From contig CM071590.1 in assembly GCA_036429605.1 (NCBI GenBank), forward strand, positions 4,650,001-4,714,000: DNA of 64,000 bases, in the 5' to 3' direction. This document shows, piece after piece, positions 12,648-24,704 of the stretch. Numbering within the stretch: the first letter of the stretch is position 1; each line of letters opens with the position of its first letter. A program made the translations under genes and the position numbers. This stretch comes from Cladobotryum mycophilum. Taxonomy: Eukaryota; Ascomycota; Sordariomycetes; Hypocreales; Hypocreaceae. The notes under the pieces were generated by a model, which worked only from the letters and a program-made list of their open reading frames with translations, made no database searches and was not told the origin of the DNA.

Positions 12648-13100
12648 CCTCTTAGGGGACAAGTCTTTGTGACTCGTTTAATTATAATATTAAGTATAAT
12701 TAGTAAAAGAGAATTTATTTATTTATAAGGTATAAGTAATCTTAAGGCCTTAAGTACTTATAGAAGATCTAGCTTTTTAAAAACCTTTATTTTTAGTATT
12801 CTTTTAGTATTATAATAAATATATTATATAAAAAGTATAAATAGGTTTAGGTTTAGTTACATTAATTACTAAAATTTTAATTTTAATAATATAATTAAAG
12901 CTTTTAATATAATAGTATATTAAGGTTTAAAGTTAATTAATAATTTATAATATTAATTTTATTTTATAATTAGTATATTCTTAAGGTAGAATTAGTTTTA
13001 CTTTTATTATTATATCTTATTAAATAATTTAATAATAAATATATTAAAAATATAGGTATTAAATATTATATTTATTGTTTAATTATAAAATTAAAAACTA
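12648..13100 (+). repeat. Repeat family A, internally deleted copy
   Basis: The start signature CCCTCTTAGGGGACAAGTCT is followed after about 60 bp by the family's 3' portion (ATCTTAAGGCCTTAAGTACT, AGATCTAGCTTTTTAAAAAC, TTAAGGTAGAATTAG, AGGTATTAAATATTATATTT). The middle of the element is missing. A shorter start fragment of the same family lies at 12,289-12,365 (CTCTTAAAGAATAAGTCTTT). The deletion junction resembles that of the 10,525 copy only loosely, so the deletions look independent. Confidence 0.5.
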
Positions 13101-13104
13101 TTTA

Positions 13105-13262
13105 TAATTGTTTAGTTAATACTTTAATTATATAATTAAATAATAAGGATTTTATTAAAACTTATAAAATTTATATTTTAATATAATAAAGCTAAATCTA
13201 ATATTTATAATTAGTTCATATAATTAAATAAGTTACAAAGAATTATCCCTTAAAAAGGTTAT
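13105..13262 (-). repeat. Repeat family A, inverted 5' fragment
   Basis: The minus strand reads CCTTTTTAAGGGATAATTCTTTGTAACTTATTT-like sequence (only key words are given: CTTTTTAAGGGATAATTC, TTGTAACTTATTTAATTA). This is the start of family A. It lies tail to tail with the preceding copy and marks the right edge of the repeat block before normal composition returns at about 13.4 kb. Confidence 0.4.
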
Positions 13263-13390
13263 TATAAATATAAGTATTATAAATATTAAGTTATATTACT
13301 TATTGTAATAATATATTTAATTTAGTTTAATTGAATATATAATATGTTTATACTAAGTATATGAATACAAAATATATTCGTTATATGTTA

Positions 13391-14394
13391 TATTATACAG
13401 TCTATAGTTTTCATGCTTTAGAAACTACACAGCCACATGCGAGCCACTCTTTAGGATACTCGTTGTAATATTAAGGATGCTTGTTAACCGTCCACTTTAA
13501 CAAGCCTAAGTCTTGAATATACTATAATTTATTATATATCTGTCCGACTGAAAACTCTTATTACAGTTCCAGTCCTCGACCACTTACTAGCCCGTCTTCC
13601 ATTAGTACCTATCACGGCACTGAGCAAAGTTCCTAAGCCACTAATGCGCGTTAAGTCTTAGCTTAAGATGGATTAGTCCTAATACTACTAAAATTCTTTA
13701 ACATTTAGAGAATGCCTAAAAAGTCCAGACCGTTATGTGGGGGAGAAAAACACCCCAGGTCTGGCTGTAGTAATTTGTTTGCTATGACCAGCGGTCTTTT
13801 TTCCCACGACGTGACCATACAAGCACTTTGACTGTCTCCGAGCTCGGATAGCCAGCCGTGTCCCCACCACCCGCCCCACCTTCTGCCCCACTTACCCGGC
13901 AGATCTGCTTGAAGGGGTGTTCGTTGAGAGCTGGAGGGGTGAAGCTGTTGAGACTATCGTGGGGCATTTTGCGGAACATGGCATGGATCTTTCATATCGT
14001 GGCCAGGCAGCCATTTACCATATATATTATGTCTAATTCTTCTCCTAGGGCAATTCTTTTTGTGCCTTCTGCTGTCCTGTAGTCTGGCGTTCGTTGGAAA
14101 ATTTCTACCGTGGCCTCCAGTAGAACACTGCGTTGACAAGATCAAGTAAGGTATTGATTTGCCTTGTCCTAAAGGAATTGGAATACCCTTTTTTGTGTTC
14201 CTCGCCACCAACCATACTTACTGCTTCCTTTATTGCTGTATCTCTCACGTCGATCAATTAATCTTTGATCTGCAACACCCCACTCACTGGCCCTTCAACT
14301 CCCCACGTCTTCTGGGTTGAAATACCATCTTTCTCTTCTTCAACACCAGTACTATCTCTAGAATCACGGCAGATTCAGAATTGACTGCACAACA
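13391..14394. other. Boundary spacer and promoter of the SDR gene
   Basis: Base composition becomes ordinary here. Short open frames of 60-85 codons overlap on both strands but show no recognisable protein. The last 150 bases before the SDR start are pyrimidine-rich (CTTTCTCTTCTTCAACACC), typical of a fungal core promoter and 5' leader. Confidence 0.5.
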
Positions 14395-15725
14395 ATGGCC
14401 TCAAGGCTAGCCATGTTTTCCACCACTCTGAGACAGGGAGCTCGACAGAGGATTGCCTCGTCGTCTCTTCTTCGCCCCGCCTTTGTCTCTGTGAGGCCGT
14501 TGCACAATGCCCACTCACGACAGAACAAACCAGGGAGTTACGCTCGAACCGATTCAGAAGTTGAAATTGAGTTCCCAGCAGAGGATGAACTCCCTAGCAG
14601 CAAGCCTGTCCAAGCTGGTGGCCAATATGTTAAGCCAACCCTGTCCAGTTTCTCCCTTGACAAAAATGTTGGCGTTGTGACAGGTGGTGCCAGGGGTCTA
14701 GGTCTGGTGATTGGCCAAGGCATGGTTTACTCTGGTTCTGATCTGGCACTTGTGGATATGAATCGTGAGTAATGAACCGTGGGAGCCAATCGACTTTACA
14801 GTATGCAACTGACATTCATCAGTGGAGGAGGCACAGAAGCAAACTGAGTTGCTGGTGGAAGCTTTCAAGAAGGAAAACCCGAACGCAGAGCGGTAAGTCG
14901 ACTAAAATCCATATAATGAAATTTCTGGAAAATGTGTCCTTTGTTCATGAAGTATTGGCTAATGCTCTTTTGACCTAGTATCCCTAAAGTAACAGCTCAC
15001 TATGCGGATGTTGCTGACCCGGACTCTGTCGAAGCTTGCATTTCGGAAATTGTTAAAGCACATGGGAAAATCGATAACCTGGTCACATCAGCTGGTTTCA
15101 CCGAAAACTTTGAGGCTGTTAATTATCCTATTGATCGCATGAGAAAGCTTTGGGCTGTCAATGTTGATGGCACCTACCTCTTTGCGACATCTGTTGCCCG
15201 TCACTTGATGGAGAGGAAGAGCCCCGGTAGCATGGTTCTTATTGGCAGCATGTCTGGCTCCATTGTGAATGTTCCACAGCCTCAGGCGTAAGTTATTCCT
15301 CTGCCTCAGCCGTCGCTATCATTTTGAGTTTCATGACTAACACCAACCCCATGTAGTCCCTATAACGCCGCCAAGGCCGGAGTCCGTCATCTGGCGGCAT
15401 CACTGGCGGTGGAGTGGGCTCATGCAGGCATCCGTGTGAACTGCATCTCGCCTGGTTATATGTTGACAGCATTGTGAGTTATCGGAAATCTCGTATCGGA
15501 ACTATGTCGTTCATATCAGCTAACCGCTTATCTTTTCGTCATAGAACCCAGAAGATTCTAGACGAGAATCCAGATCTCAAGCAAAAGTGGGTTTCTCTGA
15601 TTCCTCAGGGTAAGATGGGCCAACCCCAGGATTTGATGGGACCGGTAACGTTCCTACTCTCTAATGCTAGCCTGTATGTCACCGGGGCCGATATTCGTGT
15701 CGATGGTGGTTACACTGTCACATAA
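14395..15725 (+). CDS. Short-chain dehydrogenase/reductase, probably mitochondrial (polyol dehydrogenase type)
   Basis: There are five exons: 14395-14764, 14823-14892, 14979-15287, 15357-15473 and 15545-15725. All borders are GT..AG and phases agree, giving 348 residues. The core is a classical SDR that reduces or oxidises a sugar or polyol with NAD(P). The cofactor glycine motif TGGARGLG is at residues 96-103, and the catalytic Ser, Tyr and Lys are at about 239, 252 and 256 (GSMSGS, PYNAAKAG). The NNAG-type motif reads TSAG. The ending YVTGADIRVDGGYTVT is typical of the D-arabinitol/L-xylulose/mannitol dehydrogenase branch. About 90 residues precede the SDR core; the first 40 are rich in Arg, Ser and Ala without acidic residues, as in a mitochondrial presequence. 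Substrate and direction cannot be told from sequence. It is the first gene beyond the repeat block. Confidence 0.9.
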
Positions 15726-16332
15726 ATATCCTATGCTTGGCCAATTTCTTTGAGTGGTTAATTACTATTTTGAAATACAATGTTTGATCTTGAATTTGAT
15801 GCTCCTCTCTATGTGCAACTGTTCTTCATGTTCGCATCTTGCCGTCTGAGTGATAAACAAGGAGTCATCATGTATCAAATTTGACAACTCTCCATTTACT
15901 CAGTACCTTGTAGGTATGAAGTAAAGCTCTATTCAAGCAAAGGGCAACCCTATGATCGATGCCCTTACTGGTTTGCTCTTATAGAATTTGAACCAGACGC
16001 ATGTCATGTCACTCACCCAAGCTGCCAAAATAGTGCCCACTTATTTAGGCATAATGTGCAGGATGGAGTAACAAATGCTAATGTTTGATGGGTTTTACTT
16101 GTAGTAAAACATCCCCCTGACCTACTCAGATGCTTGGGAATAGTATTAAGTAATTTTTGGCGGTAAGATCTCCTCACAGACACGAGTACTCCCACCAGTT
16201 ACCTGCCAAGTACCTACTTGGGTATGCATCATTTAGGCCGCAACCACGCACCACCTCAACCTCCACCCACACCTCAATCTGAGCGTCCGTGGTTGTCGGA
16301 ACCAGGACTTCTTCTGTCATCCCACCATATAT

Positions 16333-16366
<34 letters not shown>

Positions 16367-18886
16367 TAATATGATAACAAATTTATATGTGACAATGATT
16401 GCTCTCTATCGTTATCATCAGCTTAGCGCCCCTTAAAACTGCGTTTGTTATTGTCACGAGATCCTCCGCCACTGCCACCACCGGTTGCCCCCTCATTGTG
16501 TCTTGCATCCCTGCACACCGTCACTCGTTTTATTATCTCGAGACGCTTTTCCACCCACTTTCCCCATTAATTGGTGTTAATCTCTAAGCTATCATTTGGG
16601 GAACTAAGAAATTCGCATATAACCTGGCCATATGCTTCCTGCTCGTGGAGCGTATGTCTAGCAACACATTGGTTATCTCATCGACGTCTATTCATAGCTC
16701 ACGTCTTCAATCATCTGCCACAGGAGCGCAATTTCACCCGTCCCCTTTCTTTGCGAAACAGGAATTTTTGAACGAGTATCGTACTCACTTTCTGACCTTG
16801 GATGTTTTCTCGTCATTCTTACTTCCACGAAGATCTCGATACCAGTGTCTACACTTCTATATACGTATTTACTCAATTGGAAGGTATATCTGAGCTTGAG
16901 AAGGTCTTCTTTTGTAGACCCTCTTTCATCACCGCTGAGATATTTTCATCCCAGCAAACACTTATCAGACAGTGATCATGACTCGCTAGCTCATGTGTAG
17001 ATAAAGCTGTTACACTGCCGATGAACTGGCTTGCATGAATCATTACCTCAAAGGCGATCCGTTGAATTTATAGAGTATATGAGACCCTTGGAGCCATATT
17101 TTGAGATCACCTTTTTATGGATTTTAGCCCAGCTATGATGTTGCCCAACGGTATTGTTGTTAATACAGCTCTTATCTACACGGAGGTTGCGAGCCATTCG
17201 TTGATTCCAGTAGAGATGATATACAAGTACTGGCATGGTATTACTTCATTAGCCCGAGGAGGGATCTGTTTAAGGCAAATGTTAATTCATGTTTTAGTAT
17301 ACACCACAACCAACAAGAAGCTAAAAGATCCAACAGCTTGTCGGCTGGAGAACTTTTGGTGGCATGTGTGGGGTAGTGACCGTCGCCTTCTCAGCGGCTC
17401 AACTTTGGCTGGACTATATGAAGAGATTTCGATAGGCCCTACTATTGTGCCTCTCCGGGGTCCCCCAAATAGATGGGACGGGCCTGATGTGCGCTGTATC
17501 CTCATCCTTCTTTGAATTGGCAAGCACCCCTAACACCTTCTCAGATGCCTTCCTTTACCAGGCACAACAGTGCTTTATCAAAAGCATCCAAGCAGTCGTC
17601 TCAGCAATCGACTGGAACATATATTCCCTGCCGACCAAGCAACGAACCAGTCAATGGATTATCTTCCAACCCTCTTAAGTCATCACCGCCGTACAACTTA
17701 ATGAAAAAGGCTAAGGGACCCTTCAACCTCAGACCACGGCTTACTGCCCGTTTCATATCTCCTAATACACCTACTGATAAGAGCAGAAAAGAGGGAGACC
17801 CGATATCTCCTAGTATTGTGGCACTTAGGGAACCAATTGTGCAGCCGTTTCCGAATAAGGATATCCAGAAACAAGTGCTTGCAGACAATTAGCACCGCTC
17901 ACCACCCATGACCCTTGGAGACCCTGGCCCCGCCGGTGGGAGTAGGATTAGAGGCCGAGACAGACCGATACCTTATCTTAAGGAACCCGGATTTATTGTG
18001 CCTTACTTTGGTTTCTTTTGGGACGCCTTTAAATATGATTGACTTGGGACTTGAGGTTCAGGGGGAGTAAAATTACGGTGGTATCAAAACACAGCTTTCG
18101 GACAGCGCGGTGGGGCTGAAACGAATTGAGTCATAGGACAAAGTAATTGGACCGACTGTAATGGATGAGTGTTTTATATACACATGCTATGAGTGGTTGG
18201 AATAGTCTTAAGGGCTAATGGCAGGAGCCACGATCTCGATGCTAAATATAACCAGGGATTATATATATATATATTATAAATAACTGATACAATAGGTATC
18301 ACATATAGAAGCATATTATGTATGAGAACAGAACAAGAGCCAGATAGGACAATTCCTCTTCTTTCACCACAACCTTTCGTTCGTCAACGGTAGATGATCG
18401 CGCTCGTAACCTAGCTTTTATAAAGATATTTTATACTTGAGGTATATATAATATAGTATAACAGAGCCTCAAACGATAATGAATAATCTTACACTGGGGG
18501 CTATGGAGGATGCAGAAATAACCGAAAAAACAATAAATATAAGCCTTCCTTCACGATACAGGCGATCATCCTTTTTAAATACCCTACGGTCTGGTGCCTT
18601 GATATATCTAGGCATGCCTGCTTCTAGTTATGGCCTAGCCTTCACTCCCTTTGTGAAGTTGATCCCTCCCATAACACCATTAACCCAAACCATGAATCGC
18701 AAGTAGCGAACAACTACCGAAGCCAAACGCCCATGTCAAGTCAGAGGTCCTCCGAAGAACACGCCAATATACCTTCCAATCTATAGTTCTACATCTGTTA
18801 ACATGCAAAGTGCTTGTTGTCCACTAGAGCAGTTTGTATGCACCTGTTTACATACCACAGTGGTTGATGGGCCAGATTCTGTTAGT
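15726..18886. other. 3.2-kb intergenic region without a convincing gene
   Basis: Only short frames of at most 132 codons occur, overlapping on both strands and lacking an ATG start, splice logic or any family I recognise. A (CA)n/(TA)n microsatellite lies at about 16,328-16,368. A short (TA)n run lies near 18,260, and local AT enrichment at 18,240-18,450 might be a small decayed repeat. The gene at the right ends convergently, so this space holds two 3' ends and no obvious promoter. Confidence 0.4.
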
Positions 18887-21800
18887 TTAATCTTGCAAAC
18901 GAAACATCTTTCGCAAGACCCCAAATTTCTTCTTCTTGTGTGGCAGATCTGGCGCGCTTTCACTGGCGATAGGGCTTAGGCTGGTCAATCCCTGCAGATT
19001 ATGTTGCCCTGAAAAAAAGCTCGACTTTAAAGTGGTTCCCACTTCGGGACCGCCAGTTGTAGATGGTCTATGCTTGTCGAGGGGAGGGTCATGATGCAAA
19101 GTGTCGCTATCATCGCCGTCGGCGTCGCTGTGGTCAGGTAGCGGCCAACTAGTCCGTTGATTAGCCACACCATTGCTTTGTGTCGTTGCTCGCTGACTGG
19201 CATTGTTGCCTAACCAGGCGTCATTTAAGGTAGTAGGTTGGCTAAACGCCTGGGAAGTTTTGCTTTTCGGATCACCTTTGCGACGTAGTTTTGATATAAA
19301 GCTTCCACGGTGTGAAGCTGATCGTCGAGAAGGTTCTGTTTCGTGGTTCGCATGGGGTGGGGCGTTTGTAGATGAGATGGCTTCTCCGTTGTTTGGCTGA
19401 TTTTGTTTTAGGGATGATGTAATTGATGTGTTATATATGCCACTGGATGATGCTGCGCGTAGTGATGTTCCTTTTTTATTATCAGTCAGAGCTGTTTCTG
19501 GAGAAAGCTGCGCAGTGACCGTACTCGTTGCCTTGCTGAGAAAAGGTTTTGGCAGACTCCTGCCTTTGGTTTTGGATGTTGTTGGACCCTCCTCATCGCT
19601 TGAATCCACAAAGCGGCTCCTAAAGAGACTTGGGTGGTCATCATCCTCATCACTCGAGTCTGTGAAACGGCTACCGCCCTTTGATTTTATACTATTCTTG
19701 ATGGAAGGCTGACCGAGAGACGTCATACGTACGTGAGGAGATCTTGAATTGCTTGAGCCCTGGCGCATTGATTGCCGCATCCGAGCTCCCGAGGAGGGCA
19801 TCGATGAGATTGAGTTGCGGCGGAAGCCTGATCCTGCTGGTGATAGCGAGCGCAAGCTAAATCTACTACTTGTTTTGTCCCCATCTGATGAAGTTGTTTC
19901 ACGCATGCTTCCCCTCATGGAGAATCTGAAACCCTGTCGCAGAGTGGTGGTCGTCCTCGTTCTGGTGAAACTACTCTCACTGGAATCAGAGCCACGTCGT
20001 TTCCATTTGGAGGCCAAACTTGGGGCAATCGTTGCGTTTGAGTGAGGTACAAGACTGTCCATCGAGTGATTCTGATAATATTGGCTCGGCTCTCCCATAG
20101 TTGGGGGATGATGATATGATGCAGGTCGACTGGTAGTCAACCTCAGAAATGGCCCGAGATTGTGAGCTTCATCGGTTTTTGGCGTCCTGGGTCTCAGTGA
20201 TTTACGTATTCCGTCCTCGGTTCTCAACGTGTTTTGGGCACCGGCCGTACCTGGCCTAGAGGTAGAAGTAGACCCTACTGGCTTTGTAATCTGACTCGTT
20301 GGCATTGCGCTCTCTTTATCCCCGGATACGGGCATGCTCTTCAACTGTTGAACCCCGATCCTCTTTAACAAGGTTTTATGTAACGTAGATCTGGGTTCGC
20401 TTTCTGAATCTTGCAATATAGAGTGGGCGTGTTGATTTTGTCCGTTTTGGTTACTCCGGTCCGAGTCGCTCATGACCTCCTTATTTACCGTGGACCCTTT
20501 GTCAGGCAGAACTTCCCCATCACCTTCCTCCAATGCCTCTTTCTCGAGCAGACGACGCTCATTGGAAGACAGACTCTTCCAATATGCCTTGGCTTTCTCC
20601 CAATCTTCATTTGCCTGGGGTAGATTCTTAAAACGACTTTCAGATGCCAGAGACTCCTTGGAAGTTGTCTCAGTCAAACTTTTTGCAATTGATGGTGCTT
20701 CAAGTACGGCATCCAGCGACATAAAGCCGTCTCCCTCAACCTCGGATAAATCTTCATAGGCGTCACTATAAATGCTCCCTTGATCCGAGCCTTCCTCTTC
20801 TTCCTCCTCTTCTTTAATGTCATCCATCTGGAGCACTGAATTCAAAACCGGAGATTCTGTGGATTGTGCTAATACAGATGGAATCGATGTTGAAATATTA
20901 TCCGTCTTTGAGTCCCCGCCCTCGGTCGTGCCCTCATAGTTATGGGTAGGCACGGTGGCTTGCGCACCAACGGGCGTAGTGCTCTCAAGGCCCTGTTTTT
21001 GCGGGCTGGGATGAGAAATAGAGATGGTAGGAATGCTATTCCTTTTGGAGATGCCTTTATCTAGATCATCTAAAGACGTTGTAGAGTCGTTCAACTTCTG
21101 CTGTACTTTCGTCTTGTGGTTGGTGTTTCTAGACTTGGAGAAATTGTGAGCATCAACCTCGTCTTCTGAGCTCAATGAATCATCGCTGTCCTCCAAATTT
21201 ATCTCTTTAGATGCTAAGATAGGTGGCAGAGGTTCCCTATACTTGGAGATGTTCGCTTCATTTCTCGATGATTGTTCTTGTGGAGGCACAGTTCCTGATA
21301 TTGCTTCACCTGATTGATTGAACCCTGTGCGTGGTATTGTAGCATCCGTCTGGGGAGATGTGTTCTCTGAAAGATGAGCCCATGTAGTTTCATAGGGGCG
21401 AACTAATGGCCGCTCCTCTAGTTCCCTAGTCTTCTTTTCCCGCACACTGCCAAATAGTGGCAGAGCCGGCCGTGGTGACATAGTTTCCTCTTCATCTAGA
21501 GAGGTACTATCCTTCTTGGAGTACCTTCCTATAATGCTGTGCCACGGTTTTTTGCCTTGAGGACTTGGAATAAATGACGGATCCGTTTCCTGAAGCTGAG
21601 CTGCTTCACCCACGACAATAGTGTTATTATCGTCCCAGCTCACTCGTACGCTCTTCCTGCGACCTGTTGCAGGATCTTCCTTGTTTCGCTGGCTTGAATC
21701 AAACACTGAAATTTCAGATCCATCATTAGACGGGGCTGGAGATAACCCTCTGACTGAGTTTGATAACTTTAGAGCTGATTTTCGGGGTGAAAGAGATCTT

Positions 21801-23249
21801 GGAGGGGGCTCGTGCTTAACAACCAATTGATCGGTTGGCGATGCAAAACGAGCTGATCGAAGTGGACTATCGGACTGCACCCTGATAGAGCCAATGTCTG
21901 GGTTTAGTTTTTCCTCGCTCTTCGCTGAATTACCGATCGGACTTGTGGTTCCATTAGGTGGCGTATTGGTGTCCATGGTTTGAATCCATAGCTCATCCTG
22001 GCTATTTTGTATCTCTTCATGCGCTTTCCCCTCCTTCTCCGACGACAAGGGCATAACTGGCGATGGAGCAACTGTTTCTTTAGCGTATGATTCTAAACCA
22101 CGATCCTTGCAAGGGCCTGTAGATGATGCTTGATCAGGATGAGACGGGTCTAATGGGACTGTTACCGCCGCCTCGGGAAGGAAGTCACCGGCTGGTCCTA
22201 TTTTGGCTCTTGTTATAGTGCCCTTCGAAAGATGCGATCCGCTCCTTGATGAATCTTGCCCAGCCTTCTTGTTCTTGTTCTTTTTCTTCTTCGCTTTCAT
22301 GGGCGTTTCGGGAAAATTGCCAATACTCAATGACCTCGCAACAAGTTCTGCCCTCGGCACCATTCTCCTAGAATTCGCATCATAAACAAGCTCCTGATCC
22401 GGGGTTGGCGACGACGAGGCATTGACCTGTAGTGACGTTCTTGAACGCGGATAAGAAAAATTTATCGAAGGGCTAACACTTCCAGGCCGTTGCTCGGGAA
22501 GAGTAGAAGAGGGCGATGAAAAATCACCCCGTACGGGAATTGATTCTCGTGCAGTAGCTGCTCCGAACCAGGAGCCCTGCCTGTCCTCGACTTTCTGACT
22601 CGCCGTTTGAAAAGGCTGAGTTTTCAGTGGTTTGCCATCTCCTCGCTCAGCGGTTGTGATGCTCGAGATATGTTGCGTAATAGGGACGTTTGGTATGGGA
22701 GGCACGTTTCTGGCCCTAGGGGCTGGGCTTCGACCTGGTGAGGGTGTACGAAATGTTCGTTCGGTCATGGAGCCGACGCTCGGCGTTCTCCGCAACTCAC
22801 CTTTCCTTCCCCCATCTCGACTTGCCGTTGATGAAATGGATGAGTTTCTTCGTTGTATTCGTTTAGACTGCACGTTGGCGACATTTGTTGGAGTAATAGG
22901 GCGCGCTCGTAAGGCTGCGGCGGCTGCGGCGGAGGACAGCGATTGACTTGGATCACGGCGCATAAAGGCTGATGCAGCAGCAGTAGCAGCATTGGGGTCG
23001 GCGGTTTCCTTAGTCAATAGCTGCACGACATGACAAGTCATGGTTAGTCTTGAACTATGTAGAGCAGATAAACAATGCATCCATCCAGATGACAGGGTTT
23101 GTCTTCGATCAATTGAAAACGAATGTGAATGTCATCGAATGTTACGTCATGAGCGTTATATGGCGTGCCCACGAGCGTGGCCAAAAGTTTAAACATGTCG
23201 AACAACTTACCTGAACTGGAGCTGTTCGTCTACGCGAGCCCTTAAACAT
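18887..23249 (-). CDS. EIS1: Eisosome protein 1 family (Eis1)
   Basis: There are two exons, 23211-23249 and 18887-23020, giving 1,390 residues. The tiny first exon encodes MFKGSRRRTAPVQ and joins in phase to LLTKETADPNAATAAASAFM. I recognise this junction as the conserved start of fungal Eis1 proteins. The rest is long, mostly disordered and rich in Ser, Pro and charged residues, with a predicted helical stretch around EDWEKAKAYWKSLSSNERRL. It ends in the conserved basic tail KKKKFGVLRKMFRLQD. Eis1 associates with eisosomes, the static membrane furrows organised by Pil1/Lsp1 at the plasma membrane. An open frame continues 20 codons upstream of the acceptor inside the intron (an ATG at 23080), but it lacks the conserved start, so I prefer the spliced form. 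The leader has an unusual overlapping uORF, listed separately. Confidence 0.88.
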
Positions 23250-23280
23250 GACGAGCTCGCGTCCTTGATAGGAGGGTCAT
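23242..23280 (-). promoter_or_regulatory. 12-codon uORF overlapping the Eis1 start codon
   Basis: An ATG at 23278-23280 opens a 12-codon frame (MTLLSRTRARHV) whose TAA at 23242-23244 lies just inside the Eis1 coding region, overlapping the start region. The Eis1 ATG is at 23247-23249, so the uORF runs through it in another frame and stops three bases beyond it. In the Eis1 frame itself the leader reads PSYQGRELV directly before MFKG and is closed by TGA nine codons upstream. Either the uORF tunes Eis1 translation, or the annotated leader hides a small indel in a longer N terminus. Confidence 0.45.
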
Positions 23281-24704
23281 AAAAAATGATGCTGAATAAG
23301 TATGTTTGTTGATGCATTGACTGATTGAGAATGAGAGGGCAAAAGCCGAGGCTTTGTTGATGATAAGAATAATGAATACCTTGAATGCTGACGGCGTAGG
23401 ATACAACTCTGGGAGAAGTTCTCAGCCCTGGAATTGACTACTGGGAAATATTTCGGAACAAGCAACTGGTAAGTTGGTTGCATGCTAATTGCCAAATTTA
23501 TTGGGTACCTGTTCGGAAACTCGAAAATGAACAAAACAAGGAATTGATGACAAGACAAGACATCTGACGCAAGAGCGTGCGGATCTATCCTGAATGTGTA
23601 TGTAGTACGGACTACGTACGAGGTAGTACATAATGCAACTCGGTAGAAGGAGCTAAAATGATGCCAGTACATGCCGGTACCTGGTCCATCGTGCAGAACG
23701 TCAGTGCATCAGTGGATGCATCTGTGAACCTCTGGTTTCACAAAGTACCTTGTAATTTTTTGCACAGTCGACGTAAGAGAACCTTGAAATTGACCCCGTT
23801 ATTTTTCGGTGGCTGCCGTGGCACATAATCCCTTCGGAGCTCCGGATGCGACCTGGCTACGTAGTTGACTTAAGCTCAGCCATGGAAGTCAAGGTTCATG
23901 TTGTGTTTTCAGAATGAGTCAGCCAAGACATTGTCGAATTTAGTTGTAACAAACAAGGTGAAGACTGCTATGCTAGCCAATACTAACCCGCCTACGTGAC
24001 CCTGGTTCTTATCATATTCTATCGCCTTAGAGAAACTACCATTTTCCCAAAAGGATCTGCATACAGGATACAATGCCTCCCACCAAGCTAACGCCCCCCT
24101 CTACTGTACACAACAAGTTCATTCTGAAGTCTGATGAAGTCTTTTGACTATCAATAATAGACCTATAATTAGACTTCACCTTTAGAGCGGGTTACTCATA
24201 CTATCGACGCTTCTAGAAAGTTGTTAGGTATATAGAAGAGCTGCTAATTGCTAACATCATTGATAAGTCATACTTCGGTTCAACTTTATTCATGAGTGCG
24301 GATTCAGTTTCCTACACACTGCTGTTCCAAACAGTAAAATACATATCCGTAATCACCACACAGGAACCACTCACAACGCAACATGATAACCTAAACCCTG
24401 TCTTAATCCAGCTTCTGTGGTGAAGCTGTTCATCTGCCTTGGATTAACCGAAGGAGAGCTTTAGTTAATATAGCCCATCGTAGTTGAAGAGATCGCCCTC
24501 AAGGCCGCCACATAATGGTATAGACTCAGACATGTATGTACTCAAGGCCCTGATGGGGCTTGGGGCATAAGCTGGCCTGACAGGTTTACATTATTGGTGT
24601 GTCATCGATGAGCAATATAAGTTAAACGAAGGACAATGATTGCTTTATTGGAGACAATAGCAAGTGGTTCGTTCCTACTCATACGCACAAGTCGTATCAT
24701 ATAC
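23281..24704. other. Intergenic region upstream of the Eis1 gene
   Basis: This is the promoter and leader region of the Eis1 gene and, at the right, the 3' end of the next minus-strand gene. A 131-codon minus-strand open frame (23277-23672) abuts the uORF but shows no family resemblance and is probably leader sequence. Nothing else recognisable is seen. Confidence 0.4.

Larger units (their letters stand above)
1..13390. repeat. AT-rich, RIP-degraded repeat block
   Basis: The block is overwhelmingly A and T, with long runs of TTAAT, TATA and ATTAT words and only small islands of G+C. No frame on either strand stays open for 60 codons anywhere before 13.78 kb, which is remarkable for more than 13 kb. 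Recognisable repeat copies differ from one another mainly by C-to-T and G-to-A changes, the signature of repeat-induced point mutation, a premeiotic genome defence of Pezizomycotina. The block contains the separately listed repeat families A, B and C and an LTR family. Stretches at about 490-1,850, 3,790-4,475, 5,011-6,888, 8,441-9,788 and 11,000-11,630 have the same composition but I could not assign them. They may be decayed retrotransposon coding regions. Transition to normal composition occurs at about 13.4 kb. Confidence 0.9.

Noticed and set aside
1..13390. CRISPR array, centromere or rDNA as explanation of the AT block
   Set aside because: No regular spacer-repeat pattern and no rRNA words; a centromere cannot be shown from sequence alone, and transposon remnants explain what is visible.
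13782..14211. Short frames at the repeat/gene border
   Set aside because: Both strands are open over the same bases without recognisable content; likely chance.
17117..17892. Overlapping 126-132 codon frames on both strands
   Set aside because: Several frames overlap in conflict, one lacks an ATG, no splice-consistent extension and no recognisable protein.
23277..23672. 131-codon minus-strand frame upstream of Eis1
   Set aside because: It lies in the leader/promoter, ends at the uORF, and has no family features.
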